Origin: Segatella paludivivens DSM 17968 = JCM 13650
GTDB lineage: Bacteria; Bacteroidota; Bacteroidia; Bacteroidales; Bacteroidaceae
Length of the DNA stretch: 64,000 nucleotides
NCBI RefSeq assembly: GCF_000373185.1
Contig: NZ_KB890631.1
Span: 35,552 to 99,551 of the forward strand
Direction of reading: 5' to 3'
Below the pieces are notes generated by a model. The model was not told the origin of the DNA and searched no databases. It saw only the letters and a program-made list of their open reading frames with translations. How positions within the stretch are numbered: position 1 is the stretch's first letter; every line of letters begins with the position of its first letter. Both the position numbers and the translations under genes were made by a program. Below, piece by piece: positions 1-9,143 of the stretch.

Positions 1-1873
1 CGCTAATCGTGGTGGTGTAATTCCGGCTATAGTAAACACACCTACTTATGCTCCTGTATGGGATCCAGATCATCCAGGACAGTATTATAATAATTTCTAT
101 GGCGTTAATATCACTAGTCCTTCAGAGAATCTTGCACGTTCAAAAGATGATAAGAGCCGCTATGACAAGATGCTAGCAACAGGAAAAATAACTGTTACTC
201 CTATTAAGGAACTTAACTTCACAAGTACGCTAACCTTTGATCGTGAAAATGGAAATACTTTTAATTTCCTTGATCCTCATGAAATACAGTATGGACGTGA
301 TACTTATGGAACAGGATATGATGAAAGATATTCTACAACCGTATTTGTTTGGGATAATGTGCTGAATTGGAATAAACAGTTTGGTAAACATCATTTTGAT
401 GCCATGGCTGGTAGTTCTTACACTCAGAGTAAATATAGTCATAGTTACATCAGTGGAAGCAATTATGCCGACTCAGATATAAAGACCCTTAATGCTGCAA
501 ACAAGATATCTTGGACAGGAACAGGAACCAGTGCTTCTGAATGGGCTATACTATCTTATTTTGCACGTTTACAGTACAATTGGGGTGATACTTATATGTT
601 CACAGCTAATATGCGTGCCGACGGAAGTTCAAAACTTGCACCAGGACACAGATGGGGAGTATTCCCTTCTTTCTCTGGAGCATGGAGAATCTCTAATGAG
701 AAGTTTATGAAGAACATTAAATGGATTGATGATTTGAAACTTCGTGGTGGCTGGGGACAGACTGGTAATCAAAGTGGACTCGGAGATTACAGCTATCTTG
801 CTGAATATAGTATAAACCGTATTCAATGGTTTGGTGAAGGATATGATGCAAATGCTCTACCTACACGATCACAGACAACTCTGTCAAATCCAGAGCTGAC
901 ATGGGAAACTACAAACCAGACAGATATTGGTCTTGATCTTACAGTGCTTGGTGGTCGTCTGACATTCTATGCTGACTACTATTATAAACTTACTAAAGAC
1001 ATGCTTATGACAATTACTTTGCCAGCAGGAAGTGCAGCTGCACGTGACCTGCGGTATAATGGCGGAGAAATAGAAAATAAGGGTTTTGAGTTCAGTGTAA
1101 GTTCAAAGAATCTTGTAGGCAAATTAAAGTGGAATACAGATTTTAATATTTCATTTAACCGAAATAAACTCAAGAAGCTTATGCTTACTCAGGTTTATTA
1201 CTCTGCAAACACTACAGATTATGTGAATCAGCCTGTGGTACGTAATATGCCAGGTAAACCTCTAGGTACATTCTGGGGATATATCTCAGACGGTGTGAAT
1301 CCAGAAACTGGTGAACTTAAATATCGCGATGTAAACCACGATGGTGTAATCTCAGCAAGCGACCGTACTGATATCGGTGATCCTAATCCAGACTTTACTT
1401 TTGGTATGACAAACACATTATCGTATAAAGGATTTAACCTAAGTGTTCTTTTACAGGGATCTTATGGAAATGACATCTATAATGTGTCAAGAATGGAAAC
1501 TGAAGGAATGTATGATGGTAAGAATCAGACAACAAAGGTACTGGAAAGATGGCGCGTACCTGGACAGATTACTAGTGTGCCAAAAGCAAAGTTCCAGATG
1601 TTTAATTCTACATATTTCATTGAAGATGGAAGCTATCTTCGTGTAAAGGATATCTCATTGTCATACGATGTGCCAAAGTATATCATCTCAAAGTTTGGTA
1701 TCTCTCGTCTGCAACCTTATATCTCTGCAACTAATTTGATTACTTTCACAAATTATTCAGGTAATGACCCTGAGGTAAATCAATATGGAAACAGTGGATC
1801 TGTACAGGGTATAGACTGGGGAACCTATCCAATGAGTAAATCATTTGTCGTAGGACTTAAACTAGAATTCTAA
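1..1873 (+). CDS. SusC-like TonB-dependent outer-membrane transporter, C-terminal part
   Basis: The frame is open from the left edge of the window (codons start at base 2), so this is the C-terminal part of a larger gene; the signal peptide, carboxypeptidase-like domain and plug lie outside. What is seen is the barrel of a SusC/RagA transporter: alternating polar and aromatic strands, the family block MRADGSSKLAPGHRWG followed by GVFPSFSGAWRIS, the stretch DVNHDGVISASDRT and DPNPDFTFGM, and a C-terminal strand ending in a hydrophobic position plus F. In the family this protein imports oligosaccharides across the outer membrane with TonB energy. SusD follows after 13 bases, and GH30, a binding lipoprotein and GH3 come next, which points to a beta-glucan oligosaccharide, probably beta-1,6-linked (inference). 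Confidence 0.95.
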   Translation, partial: ANRGGVIPAIVNTPTYAPVWDPDHPGQYYNNFYGVNITSPSENLARSKDDKSRYDKMLATGKITVTPIKELNFTSTLTFDRENGNTFNFLDPHEIQYGRDTYGTGYDERYSTTVFVWDNVLNWNKQFGKHHFDAMAGSSYTQSKYSHSYISGSNYADSDIKTLNAANKISWTGTGTSASEWAILSYFARLQYNWGDTYMFTANMRADGSSKLAPGHRWGVFPSFSGAWRISNEKFMKNIKWIDDLKLRGGWGQTGNQSGLGDYSYLAEYSINRIQWFGEGYDANALPTRSQTTLSNPELTWETTNQTDIGLDLTVLGGRLTFYADYYYKLTKDMLMTITLPAGSAAARDLRYNGGEIENKGFEFSVSSKNLVGKLKWNTDFNISFNRNKLKKLMLTQVYYSANTTDYVNQPVVRNMPGKPLGTFWGYISDGVNPETGELKYRDVNHDGVISASDRTDIGDPNPDFTFGMTNTLSYKGFNLSVLLQGSYGNDIYNVSRMETEGMYDGKNQTTKVLERWRVPGQITSVPKAKFQMFNSTYFIEDGSYLRVKDISLSYDVPKYIISKFGISRLQPYISATNLITFTNYSGNDPEVNQYGNSGSVQGIDWGTYPMSKSFVVGLKLEF

Positions 1874-1886
1874 ATAGTGCACCAAT

Positions 1887-3404
1887 ATGAAATCAATATA
1901 TAAATCAATAATAATAGGTGTTTCGGCATTATCTTTGACAGCTTGTTCATTAGATTATGATCCGATTTCTACGCCAACAGAGTTGACACAGGGGACGTCG
2001 TCTGATACAGCGACTGCGGTACTCAAAGATCGTCAAGCTGCAATAGATCAGCGTACCAATTTGTATGAACTCCTTAAAAATCGTCAGGAACATTGGCATC
2101 TTGATTATCTGCTTGTAGGCGACAGTCATACCGATAATGCGTATGCAGGTACTACCGGTGCGGAGGTTGAACCTTATGAAACAAACTCTATAGATGCCAG
2201 TAACTCTGTGCTGGGACGTGACTGGTCACGCTATCTTGAAGATGTTGCTAAGGCAAATGTGCTTATCAATGGACTTGAAGAACTTAAGACAAAAGGATTG
2301 GTAAGTGATAATGAATATCATCAGTGGAAGGCAGAAGGAGAACTGTTTCGTGCTTTGGTGATGTTTAATATGGCACGTTTGTGGGGATCATTCCCAATAA
2401 TAACTAAAGTAGCAAAGACGATTACTGCCGAAAATGTAGGAGAAGTTTATCCAACATATTTCCCTCCACGCTCTACCGACAAGGAGTGTTATCAGCAAAT
2501 AATCAGCGACCTAAGTGATGCAGAACAATATGCTCCGGATTTTAATTCTGCCGACAGAACAGTGTTGAGTAAGGTCGTAGCTCAGGCAATGTTTGCAAAG
2601 GTATATGCAGAAAAGCCTGTACAAGACTATTCAAAGGTGATAGAATATGCTGATAAAGTGCGCGGTGTTGCAGGTATGGCACTTGAACCTGATTTTTCTA
2701 CACTCTGGGGATATGATGCAGATAAAAAAGACTGCGTGAAACGTAATACCAGTGAAGGTATTCTTGAAGTACATTGGACAACTGGTAATGCAAACTGGGA
2801 GAGCTGGATGTATGGTCGTAGTCTTGAGAATTATGATTATTACTTCTCTTGGGCTAAATGGATAACTCCGTCACGTGACTTGATAAAAGATTTTGAGAGC
2901 GAGAATGATACTACGCGTATGAATCAAACAATAGTTTACTATGCATGTAAATGGAGTAACTATTATCCAGCAAGTAGATATCCGTTTATGTATAAATATC
3001 GTTCAGGCTACAACAATCAATATAAGTTGAGGCTTGCCGATATTATACTTCTTGAAGCGGAAGCTTATGCATATAAGGGAGACAATACGAAGAGTGCTGA
3101 TCTTGTGAACTTAATTCGTAACAGGGCAAAACTACCAAACCTTACAGCCGATAAAACAGCTACAAAGGAAGCTATGATTGAGGCTGTGCTGCATGAACGC
3201 CGTCTTGAACTTGCCCTTGAGGGAGAAAGATGGTATGACCTGTGTAGAAATAATAAGGTTGAGGAATATTTGAATGGTCTAAACAACCGTGACTCAGGAC
3301 GTTTGTTACAGAGAAAGCAATATGATGCCAACTCTTATCTTTTGCCAATACCTCAAAGTGCTCTTGACGAGAATACGAATCTACAACAGAACCCTGGTTA
3401 TTAA
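1887..3404 (+). CDS. SusD-like surface glycan-binding lipoprotein
   Basis: A 505-residue SusD/RagB family protein. The N-terminus is a lipoprotein signal with lipobox LTAC and the lipidated cysteine at residue 20. The middle is helical (TPR-like) and the C-terminal third carries the usual SusD pattern: RLADIILLEAEAYAYKGD, then VNLIRNRAKL, then ERRLELALEGERWYDLCR, and a closing LPIPQSALDENTNLQQNPGY. SusD proteins sit on the cell surface and cap the SusC barrel, delivering the glycan. It lies 13 bases after the SusC stop and 11 bases before the GH30 gene, so it is in the same operon. The family assignment is firm; the ligand (probably a beta-1,6-glucan) is inferred only from neighbours. Confidence 0.96.
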   Translation: MKSIYKSIIIGVSALSLTACSLDYDPISTPTELTQGTSSDTATAVLKDRQAAIDQRTNLYELLKNRQEHWHLDYLLVGDSHTDNAYAGTTGAEVEPYETNSIDASNSVLGRDWSRYLEDVAKANVLINGLEELKTKGLVSDNEYHQWKAEGELFRALVMFNMARLWGSFPIITKVAKTITAENVGEVYPTYFPPRSTDKECYQQIISDLSDAEQYAPDFNSADRTVLSKVVAQAMFAKVYAEKPVQDYSKVIEYADKVRGVAGMALEPDFSTLWGYDADKKDCVKRNTSEGILEVHWTTGNANWESWMYGRSLENYDYYFSWAKWITPSRDLIKDFESENDTTRMNQTIVYYACKWSNYYPASRYPFMYKYRSGYNNQYKLRLADIILLEAEAYAYKGDNTKSADLVNLIRNRAKLPNLTADKTATKEAMIEAVLHERRLELALEGERWYDLCRNNKVEEYLNGLNNRDSGRLLQRKQYDANSYLLPIPQSALDENTNLQQNPGY

Positions 3405-3415
3405 TATTTACAACA

Positions 3416-4930
3416 ATGAAAAATAATAGAACTATGATATTATCAATGGCAAGTGCGTTGCTTATTTCCTTGTCAGCGTGTGGCAACATGGAAACTATAG
3501 ATAACACTCCTAATCCTAATGTGGTAGAAGAAAATCTGTCAGGAAATCTGGCTACGCTCTATACAACAACTGCAAATGGCAGCGCGACACTAAAGAAGAC
3601 ATACAGTCAGGTGGCTTCAACAGTAAACATGGCGCCTACTACAATTCAGGTTGATCCAACAAAGACTTATCAATCTATGGATGGATTTGGTTTCGCCATT
3701 ACATATTCCACATGTTATAATCTGATGAAGATGGATGCCGCTTCTCGTGAGAAATTCCTCAAACAAACTTATTCCACAAGTGAAGGATATGGTGTGAGCT
3801 ATGCTCGTATATCTATAGGATGCAATGATTTCTCAAGCACAGAATATTCTTTGTGTGAAACAAAGGGACTAGAGAACTTTGCACTTCATAAGGATGAAAC
3901 ATCTTATGTGATACCTGTCCTTAAAGAGATACTTGCAATAAACCCAAATCTAAAGATTATTGCGTCACCATGGACTTGTCCTAAATGGATGAAAGTATCT
4001 GATATTAATACTAAGGCTGCTTTTGATTCATGGACAGACGGACATCTTAATCCAGACTTCCGTAAGGATTATGCACAGTATTTCGTGAAGTTTGTCAATG
4101 CAATGAAAGATAATGGTATAAGCATTTATGCTGTAAGTCCGCAAAACGAACCTCTTAATCGTGCCAACTGTGCATCTCTTTATATGCCTTGGGAAGAAGA
4201 GGCTGCGTTCGTGAAAGAACTAGCTTCTGCATTCAAGCAGAATAATATCAATACAAAGATATACGTTTACGATCATAACTATAATTATGACAACGGCGGA
4301 GATCAGCAAAATTATCCAATAAAAGTATATAATGCTTTAGGACAGAATTATGATGGTTCCGAACTTGTCGTAGGTGCAGCCTTCCATGATTATGGAGGTT
4401 CAAACACAGAACTTACAAATGTTCATAACAAGGCTACAGACAAAGATTTGATTTTCTCAGAAAGTAGTATCGGTACGTGGAATGACGGACGCAATCTTTC
4501 AAAACGTCTTGTAGAAGATATGAAGAATATAACCCTTGGAACTGTAAATCAATGGTGCAAGGCTGTACTTGTGTGGAACCTTATGCTTGACGAAAAGATG
4601 GGACCTAACCTTGATGGAGGTTGCCAGACATGTTATGGTGCAGTTGACATATATAACAACTATACTACAGTGAAATATAATTCTCATTATTATGTGATCT
4701 CACAAATGTCATCTGTCGTACGTCCTGGCGCTGTCCGTATCGGCACAGCTTCACGTAGCGTATCTGATAAAGATATAATCTATTCAGCATTCCTTAATCC
4801 TGATGGAAGCAAAGCATTGGTTGTGCTCAATTCAGGAGATAGCGATATTACTGCAACTATTAGTGACGGAGGTGAAAACTTCAAAGCGGTAGTTCCGGCA
4901 CAGGGAGTTGTGTCATGTTCATGGAAATAA
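3416..4930 (+). CDS. GH30 endo-glycanase lipoprotein, probable beta-1,6-glucanase (GH30_3 type)
   Basis: A 504-residue glycoside hydrolase family 30 enzyme. It starts with a lipoprotein signal (SLSAC, cysteine 22), so it is probably surface-anchored. The GH30 barrel runs from about MDGFGFAITYS to the nucleophile region, followed by the family's beta-sandwich to the C-terminus. The acid/base glutamate is E245 in SPQNEPLN and the nucleophile is E349 in FSESSIG, both intact. GH30 holds beta-1,6-glucanases, glucosylceramidases, xylanases and fucosidases. The neighbours (SusC, SusD, binding lipoprotein, GH3) match the gene set of the yeast beta-1,6-glucan locus of Bacteroides thetaiotaomicron, whose endo-enzyme is GH30_3. 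I therefore favour an endo-beta-1,6-glucanase; GH30 is firm, the subfamily is a judgement without alignment. Confidence 0.88.
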   Translation: MKNNRTMILSMASALLISLSACGNMETIDNTPNPNVVEENLSGNLATLYTTTANGSATLKKTYSQVASTVNMAPTTIQVDPTKTYQSMDGFGFAITYSTCYNLMKMDAASREKFLKQTYSTSEGYGVSYARISIGCNDFSSTEYSLCETKGLENFALHKDETSYVIPVLKEILAINPNLKIIASPWTCPKWMKVSDINTKAAFDSWTDGHLNPDFRKDYAQYFVKFVNAMKDNGISIYAVSPQNEPLNRANCASLYMPWEEEAAFVKELASAFKQNNINTKIYVYDHNYNYDNGGDQQNYPIKVYNALGQNYDGSELVVGAAFHDYGGSNTELTNVHNKATDKDLIFSESSIGTWNDGRNLSKRLVEDMKNITLGTVNQWCKAVLVWNLMLDEKMGPNLDGGCQTCYGAVDIYNNYTTVKYNSHYYVISQMSSVVRPGAVRIGTASRSVSDKDIIYSAFLNPDGSKALVVLNSGDSDITATISDGGENFKAVVPAQGVVSCSWK

Positions 4931-4942
4931 ATACGTGTCAAT

Positions 4943-6277
4943 ATGAAATTAATTAAATATCTATCAGCAGCTTTATTGCTGTTGCCGTTTTTATCATCAT
5001 GTCATGATAATGACTATGATAATATTGTAGCATCAGGAAATCCTGTTATAAAGGCTTCTGTTCCTACTAGTGCCATGATGGGAGATTCTATTGATGTTGT
5101 AGTAAACTGCAGCGATACTGAAGGACAAGCTCTGTCTACGCTTAAGGCTGAAGTGTGCTTTAGTGACGAGGTAGTTGAACACACCACTATTCGTACGGCA
5201 AAAGAAGGTGAATATAAAGTTCGTTTATTTGTGCCTTATCTTCAATATATTCCAAATGGAAAAGCTGTTGTTCGCCTTACATTACAGAATGTAACAACAA
5301 AGTCAACAGTTGAAAATGTGAATTTAGACGTTACCAGACCTCATCTTGTAGGAATGCATTTTATCACTTCTGATAAAGTGATATACGATATGGTTGAAGG
5401 TGCTGATTTTACTTATTCTACAACTGTTCTTGCAAGCGTAAACGCTTTTAAGGGACATTTTGAAACGGCTGATGGAAAGTTCGTGTTTGGATCTGCTGAT
5501 GGTGGAGTGAAGTTAGGAACAAATGGACTTATTGGTTTTCAAACAGTAAATTTAGGAGATGTAAATGTGACATTCAACACCCGTGATTATACGTTTAGTC
5601 CTTTTGAAAAACTGCCTATTCAACCTTTGGAATTCATAAACGCTGATAAACAGAATGTTTATACAGGTGTACTTACTCAAGGTAAACTGTATAGTTTTAT
5701 TGGTGATAATGCTCTTGCTTTAGATAGTTGGTTCTATGATACCGACTTCTTTACCAAGAATTCTGATGGAACGTATACGTTTAATGCCCTTACCGGAACG
5801 TATAATATCAAAGCTGCTTTTGACCGCAAAGGTTTCAGTATTTATGCAATGAATGGAAGTAATCCCGCAACGATGAATCCTGATGGAACTGGCGCTATTT
5901 GGATTCTTGGTGATGCAATATTCGGTAAGCCCGATTTCACACAAGCACAAGGTTGGTGGACTGGTACTGATTATTCACTATGTATGTCGCCAATTGCTCC
6001 AAAGATTTATCAGTTGACCTTAACAGTAGGAAAACAGTTGAAAGCTGGCAGCGACGTTAACTTTAAGTTCTTTGGTCAACCCGGTTGGGGTATTGAGTTC
6101 AAGGCCGCAGGCGATTATGCAATTTCAACATCCAATCCTTGGTTTAGGGTTAATCAAAGTGATGGCAATATTCGTCTAAATGATGGGGTGTCTATACATG
6201 ATGGTGAAACATATGTGTTTAATGTAGATTGCACTAAGGGTGTTAATGCTGCTGTATTGACTGTAACAAAGAAGTAG
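4943..6277 (+). CDS. Surface glycan-binding lipoprotein (SGBP)
   Basis: A 444-residue lipoprotein with lipobox LSSC (cysteine 20). After the anchor come Ig-like beta-rich stretches, and the C-terminal half has the SusE/SusF-like look: INADKQNVYTGVLTQGK, a long segment including GTGAIWILGDAIFGKPDF, and tryptophan-rich strands such as TQAQGWWTGTDYS. Exposed aromatics of this kind usually form sugar-binding platforms. There is no catalytic motif. It sits between GH30 and GH3, where beta-1,6-glucan loci encode a second binding protein next to SusD. Role: surface capture of the polymer (inference from position and lipoprotein nature). Sequence families of this type diverge fast, so ligand prediction from sequence is weak. 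Confidence 0.85.
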   Translation: MKLIKYLSAALLLLPFLSSCHDNDYDNIVASGNPVIKASVPTSAMMGDSIDVVVNCSDTEGQALSTLKAEVCFSDEVVEHTTIRTAKEGEYKVRLFVPYLQYIPNGKAVVRLTLQNVTTKSTVENVNLDVTRPHLVGMHFITSDKVIYDMVEGADFTYSTTVLASVNAFKGHFETADGKFVFGSADGGVKLGTNGLIGFQTVNLGDVNVTFNTRDYTFSPFEKLPIQPLEFINADKQNVYTGVLTQGKLYSFIGDNALALDSWFYDTDFFTKNSDGTYTFNALTGTYNIKAAFDRKGFSIYAMNGSNPATMNPDGTGAIWILGDAIFGKPDFTQAQGWWTGTDYSLCMSPIAPKIYQLTLTVGKQLKAGSDVNFKFFGQPGWGIEFKAAGDYAISTSNPWFRVNQSDGNIRLNDGVSIHDGETYVFNVDCTKGVNAAVLTVTKK

Positions 6278-6301
6278 ATTATAAACCAAATTATTATATA
6301 A

Positions 6302-8530
6302 GTGAAAAGAACGATTATATTATCAATATCGGTATTACTGGCTCTGGGCTTAAAAGCGCAGAAGCCAGTATATCTGGATGAGTCTAAACCCTTGGAAATG
6401 CGTGTCGAAGATGCGTTATCCCGTATGACTCTAAACGAGAAGATAGCGGTTATTCATGCTCAAAGCAAGTTCTCTGCTGCAGGAGTGAAGCGACTTGGAT
6501 TTTCTGATTTCTGGACAGATGACGGTCCTCATGGAGTTCGCCCTGATGTACTTTGGGATGAATGGGAACAAGCTGGACAGACAAATGATTCTTGCGTTGC
6601 TTTCCCTGCTCTTACATGCCTTGCAGCTACATGGAATCCATCTTTAGCTAATCTATATGGGCATAGTCTCGGAGAAGAGGCTTTGTATCGCGGAAAAGAT
6701 ATGATTCTAGGTCCTGGTGTGAATATATATCGTACACCGCTGGGGGGAAGAAACTTTGAGTATCTTGGTGAGGACCCATATCTGTCTTCACGTATGGTTG
6801 TGCCGTATATCCGTGGATTGCAAAATATGGGCGTTGCTGCATGCGTGAAACACTATGCCCTTAACAATGATGAGGAGAATCGTCATCAAGTGAATGTTAT
6901 TGTGGATGATCGTACTCTTCATGAAATATACCTTCCGGCTTTTAAAGCAGCTGTCACCGAAGGTGGAGCATGGGGCATTATGGGTGCTTATAATCTTTAT
7001 CATAATCAGCACAACTGTCATAACGAGATTTTATTGAATAAAATTCTGAAACATGATTGGAAGTTTGATGGCGTAGTTGTTTCTGACTGGGGCGGAACTC
7101 ATAATACAGATGAGGCTGTAATGAATGGTCTTGATATGGAATTTGGAACTGGTACTGACGGATTGCGTGCAGGAACAAAGAATGCCTATGAAAACTATTA
7201 TATGGCTTATCCATATCTTATGGGTATTCGTGAAGGCAAGTATTCTGAAAAAGAACTTAACGACAAGGTGCGCAGAGTATTGAGGTTATATTATCGTACG
7301 ACAATGAATCGTAACCGTCCTAACGGTTTTCTGTGTTCTGAAGCTCATTATGCTGCTGCAAGAAAAATTGGCGATGAAGGTGTTGTACTTTTGAAGAATG
7401 ATAAAAATGTGTTGCCAGTTGACACTCTTTCGACACATAATATCCTTGTAGTGGGAGAGAATGCTATAAAGATGATGACCGTTGGTGGAGGCTCATCTTC
7501 ATTAAAGGCTCAAAAAGAGATTTCTCCTTTGCAGGGCTTGCGAGAGGCTCTTTCATGCCACAATATCAAAGTGGATTATGAACGTGGCTATGTTGGTGAT
7601 GTAACAGGTTCTTATAATGGTGTAACAACTGGTCAAGATCTTAATGATAAGCGCTCTGCAACTAAGCTCATTGAAGACGCCGTAGCAAAGGCTCGTAAAG
7701 CTGATTACGTAATATTATTCGGTGGCTTGAATAAGAGCGATTATCAGGATTGCGAAGGTCACGACCGAAAGGAGTATGGCTTGCCTTATGGACAGGATAA
7801 ACTTGTCGAGGCACTTGCAAAGGCTAACAAAAGGCTTGTATTCGTGAATATATCAGGAAATGCAGTTGCAATGCCTTGGAAGAATAAGGTTAATACCATA
7901 TTGCAAGGATGGTTTGTTGGTTCTGAATCAGGTGAAGTGCTTGCAGATATTATAACAGGCAAAGCAAATCCTTCAGGAAAATTGCCTTTTACTTGGGCTG
8001 CATCTCTTAATGATGTACCTGCTCATAGACTTAATTCATATCCAGGGAAATGGCGTGCCGATCATAAGATAATTGATGAGGAATATAAAGAAGGCCTTTA
8101 TGTAGGTTATAGAGGCGTAGATAAATTCATGACAAAGCCATTGTTTGCTTTTGGACATGGATTGAGCTATACATCTTTCAAGATTACTAATCTTCGTGCA
8201 GACAAGCAAGAGATGACACGTGATGGAAAGATTACATTCACTGTTAATGTAAAGAATACTGGAAAGCGTGAAGGTTCAGAGGTTGTACAGTTATATATAA
8301 ATGATGTAAAGTCATCATTGCCACGTCCGTATAAGGAACTTAAAGGCTTTGCAAAAGTATCGTTGAATCCAGGAGAGTCAAAGGATGTTTCAATAACTAT
8401 AGATAATTCATCGCTTAGTTATTATGATGATAATAAATCAGAATGGGTTTCAGAATCAGGAGCTTTCAAAGCGCTGATTGGAAATTCATCAGACAATATT
8501 ATTCGCGAAATAGGTTTTGTTTTGAGGTAA
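6302..8530 (+). CDS. GH3 beta-glucosidase, secreted
   Basis: A 742-residue glycoside hydrolase family 3 enzyme. The start is a GTG codon at 6302; a good signal peptide ending ALGLKAQ follows at once and no ATG lies suitably upstream, so I accept GTG. The order is signal peptide, (beta/alpha)8 domain, alpha/beta sandwich, then a fibronectin-III-like domain from about residue 635. Family motifs are GPGVNIYRTPLGGRNFEYLGEDP, the conserved KHY with lysine before histidine in CVKHYALNN, and the nucleophile D262 in VVVSDWGG. It probably removes terminal glucose from oligosaccharides imported by the SusC/D pair, in the periplasm. It is the last gene of the operon and is followed by a clear terminator at 8567. 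Exact linkage preference cannot be read from sequence. Confidence 0.93.
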   Translation: MKRTIILSISVLLALGLKAQKPVYLDESKPLEMRVEDALSRMTLNEKIAVIHAQSKFSAAGVKRLGFSDFWTDDGPHGVRPDVLWDEWEQAGQTNDSCVAFPALTCLAATWNPSLANLYGHSLGEEALYRGKDMILGPGVNIYRTPLGGRNFEYLGEDPYLSSRMVVPYIRGLQNMGVAACVKHYALNNDEENRHQVNVIVDDRTLHEIYLPAFKAAVTEGGAWGIMGAYNLYHNQHNCHNEILLNKILKHDWKFDGVVVSDWGGTHNTDEAVMNGLDMEFGTGTDGLRAGTKNAYENYYMAYPYLMGIREGKYSEKELNDKVRRVLRLYYRTTMNRNRPNGFLCSEAHYAAARKIGDEGVVLLKNDKNVLPVDTLSTHNILVVGENAIKMMTVGGGSSSLKAQKEISPLQGLREALSCHNIKVDYERGYVGDVTGSYNGVTTGQDLNDKRSATKLIEDAVAKARKADYVILFGGLNKSDYQDCEGHDRKEYGLPYGQDKLVEALAKANKRLVFVNISGNAVAMPWKNKVNTILQGWFVGSESGEVLADIITGKANPSGKLPFTWAASLNDVPAHRLNSYPGKWRADHKIIDEEYKEGLYVGYRGVDKFMTKPLFAFGHGLSYTSFKITNLRADKQEMTRDGKITFTVNVKNTGKREGSEVVQLYINDVKSSLPRPYKELKGFAKVSLNPGESKDVSITIDNSSLSYYDDNKSEWVSESGAFKALIGNSSDNIIREIGFVLR

Positions 8531-8566
8531 AATCTGTTATTAGGTTAGAGTATCAGATTGTTTTTT

Positions 8567-8600
8567 AGCTGCATCATTATATATGGTGCAGCTTTTTTTG
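8567..8600 (+). terminator. Rho-independent terminator after the GH3 gene
   Basis: An 11-bp stem AGCTGCATCAT with ATGGTGCAGCT (one T-G wobble), loop TATAT, followed by a run of seven T. It lies 37 bases after the GH3 stop and closes the GH30/GH3 operon. Confidence 0.9.
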
Positions 8601-8648
8601 TTTAATTTCAACTTTTTTGAACGTTGTGTAATCTTGTGTAGCAATTTA

Positions 8649-8680
8649 TTTGGATTAGTCAGTACGAAATTCTACTTTTG
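8649..8680 (+). promoter_or_regulatory. Bacteroidetes-type promoter for the TonB-domain/TPR pair
   Basis: A -33 TTTG at 8649-8652 and a -7 TACTTTTG at 8673-8680 with a 20-bp gap match the Bacteroidetes primary sigma factor consensus (TTTG and TAnnTTTG). The next start codon is 46 bases downstream. Confidence 0.8.
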
Positions 8681-8725
8681 CAGTGTCATGACAAACAAAA
8701 ATAATGATAACTAAACAAACAATTT

Positions 8726-9133
8726 ATGATTATGAAAAGATTATTTTTTGCTATAATGCTGGTTATAACATCATTTACTACTGCCAGTGCACAGAATAAA
8801 GCCGACGATAATTCTGGAAAAGTTTATGAAATGGTAGAAGTTATGCCTGAATACCCAGGTGGAACAGCTAAACTGATGGAGTACCTTTGCGCAAATGTGA
8901 GATATCCGGTTCAAGCTCAAAAGAGTAAAATAGAAGGTCGAAGTGTTATCGGATTTGTTGTTGAGGAGGATGGATCAATATCCAATGTAAGTGTAACAAA
9001 GGGGTCACATCCATTACTTGATAGCGAGGCTATAAGGGTTGTGAAGGAAATGCCTAAATGGAAACCTGGTTTGATAAAAGGGAATCCGGTACGTGTGAAA
9101 TTCAATTTACCAGTATATTTCAAGTTGAATTAG
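8726..9133 (+). CDS. Small periplasmic TonB C-terminal-domain protein
   Basis: A 135-residue protein with a signal peptide (ending TTASAQ) and then a TonB C-terminal domain: the typical start MPEYPGGTAKLMEYL, the strand NVRYPVQAQKSKIEGRSVIGFVVEEDGSI split by the usual turn, and PKWKPGLIKGNPVRVKFNLPV at the end. Unlike a true TonB it has no proline-rich spacer and no retained membrane anchor, so it should be a free periplasmic domain. Such proteins are common in Bacteroidetes and of uncertain role. It is followed after 10 bases by a TPR/membrane/HTH protein, so the two are co-transcribed. The start could be the second ATG at 8732 (MKRLFF); both give the same mature protein. Confidence 0.88.
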   Translation: MIMKRLFFAIMLVITSFTTASAQNKADDNSGKVYEMVEVMPEYPGGTAKLMEYLCANVRYPVQAQKSKIEGRSVIGFVVEEDGSISNVSVTKGSHPLLDSEAIRVVKEMPKWKPGLIKGNPVRVKFNLPVYFKLN

Positions 9134-9143
9134 ACACTATTAT

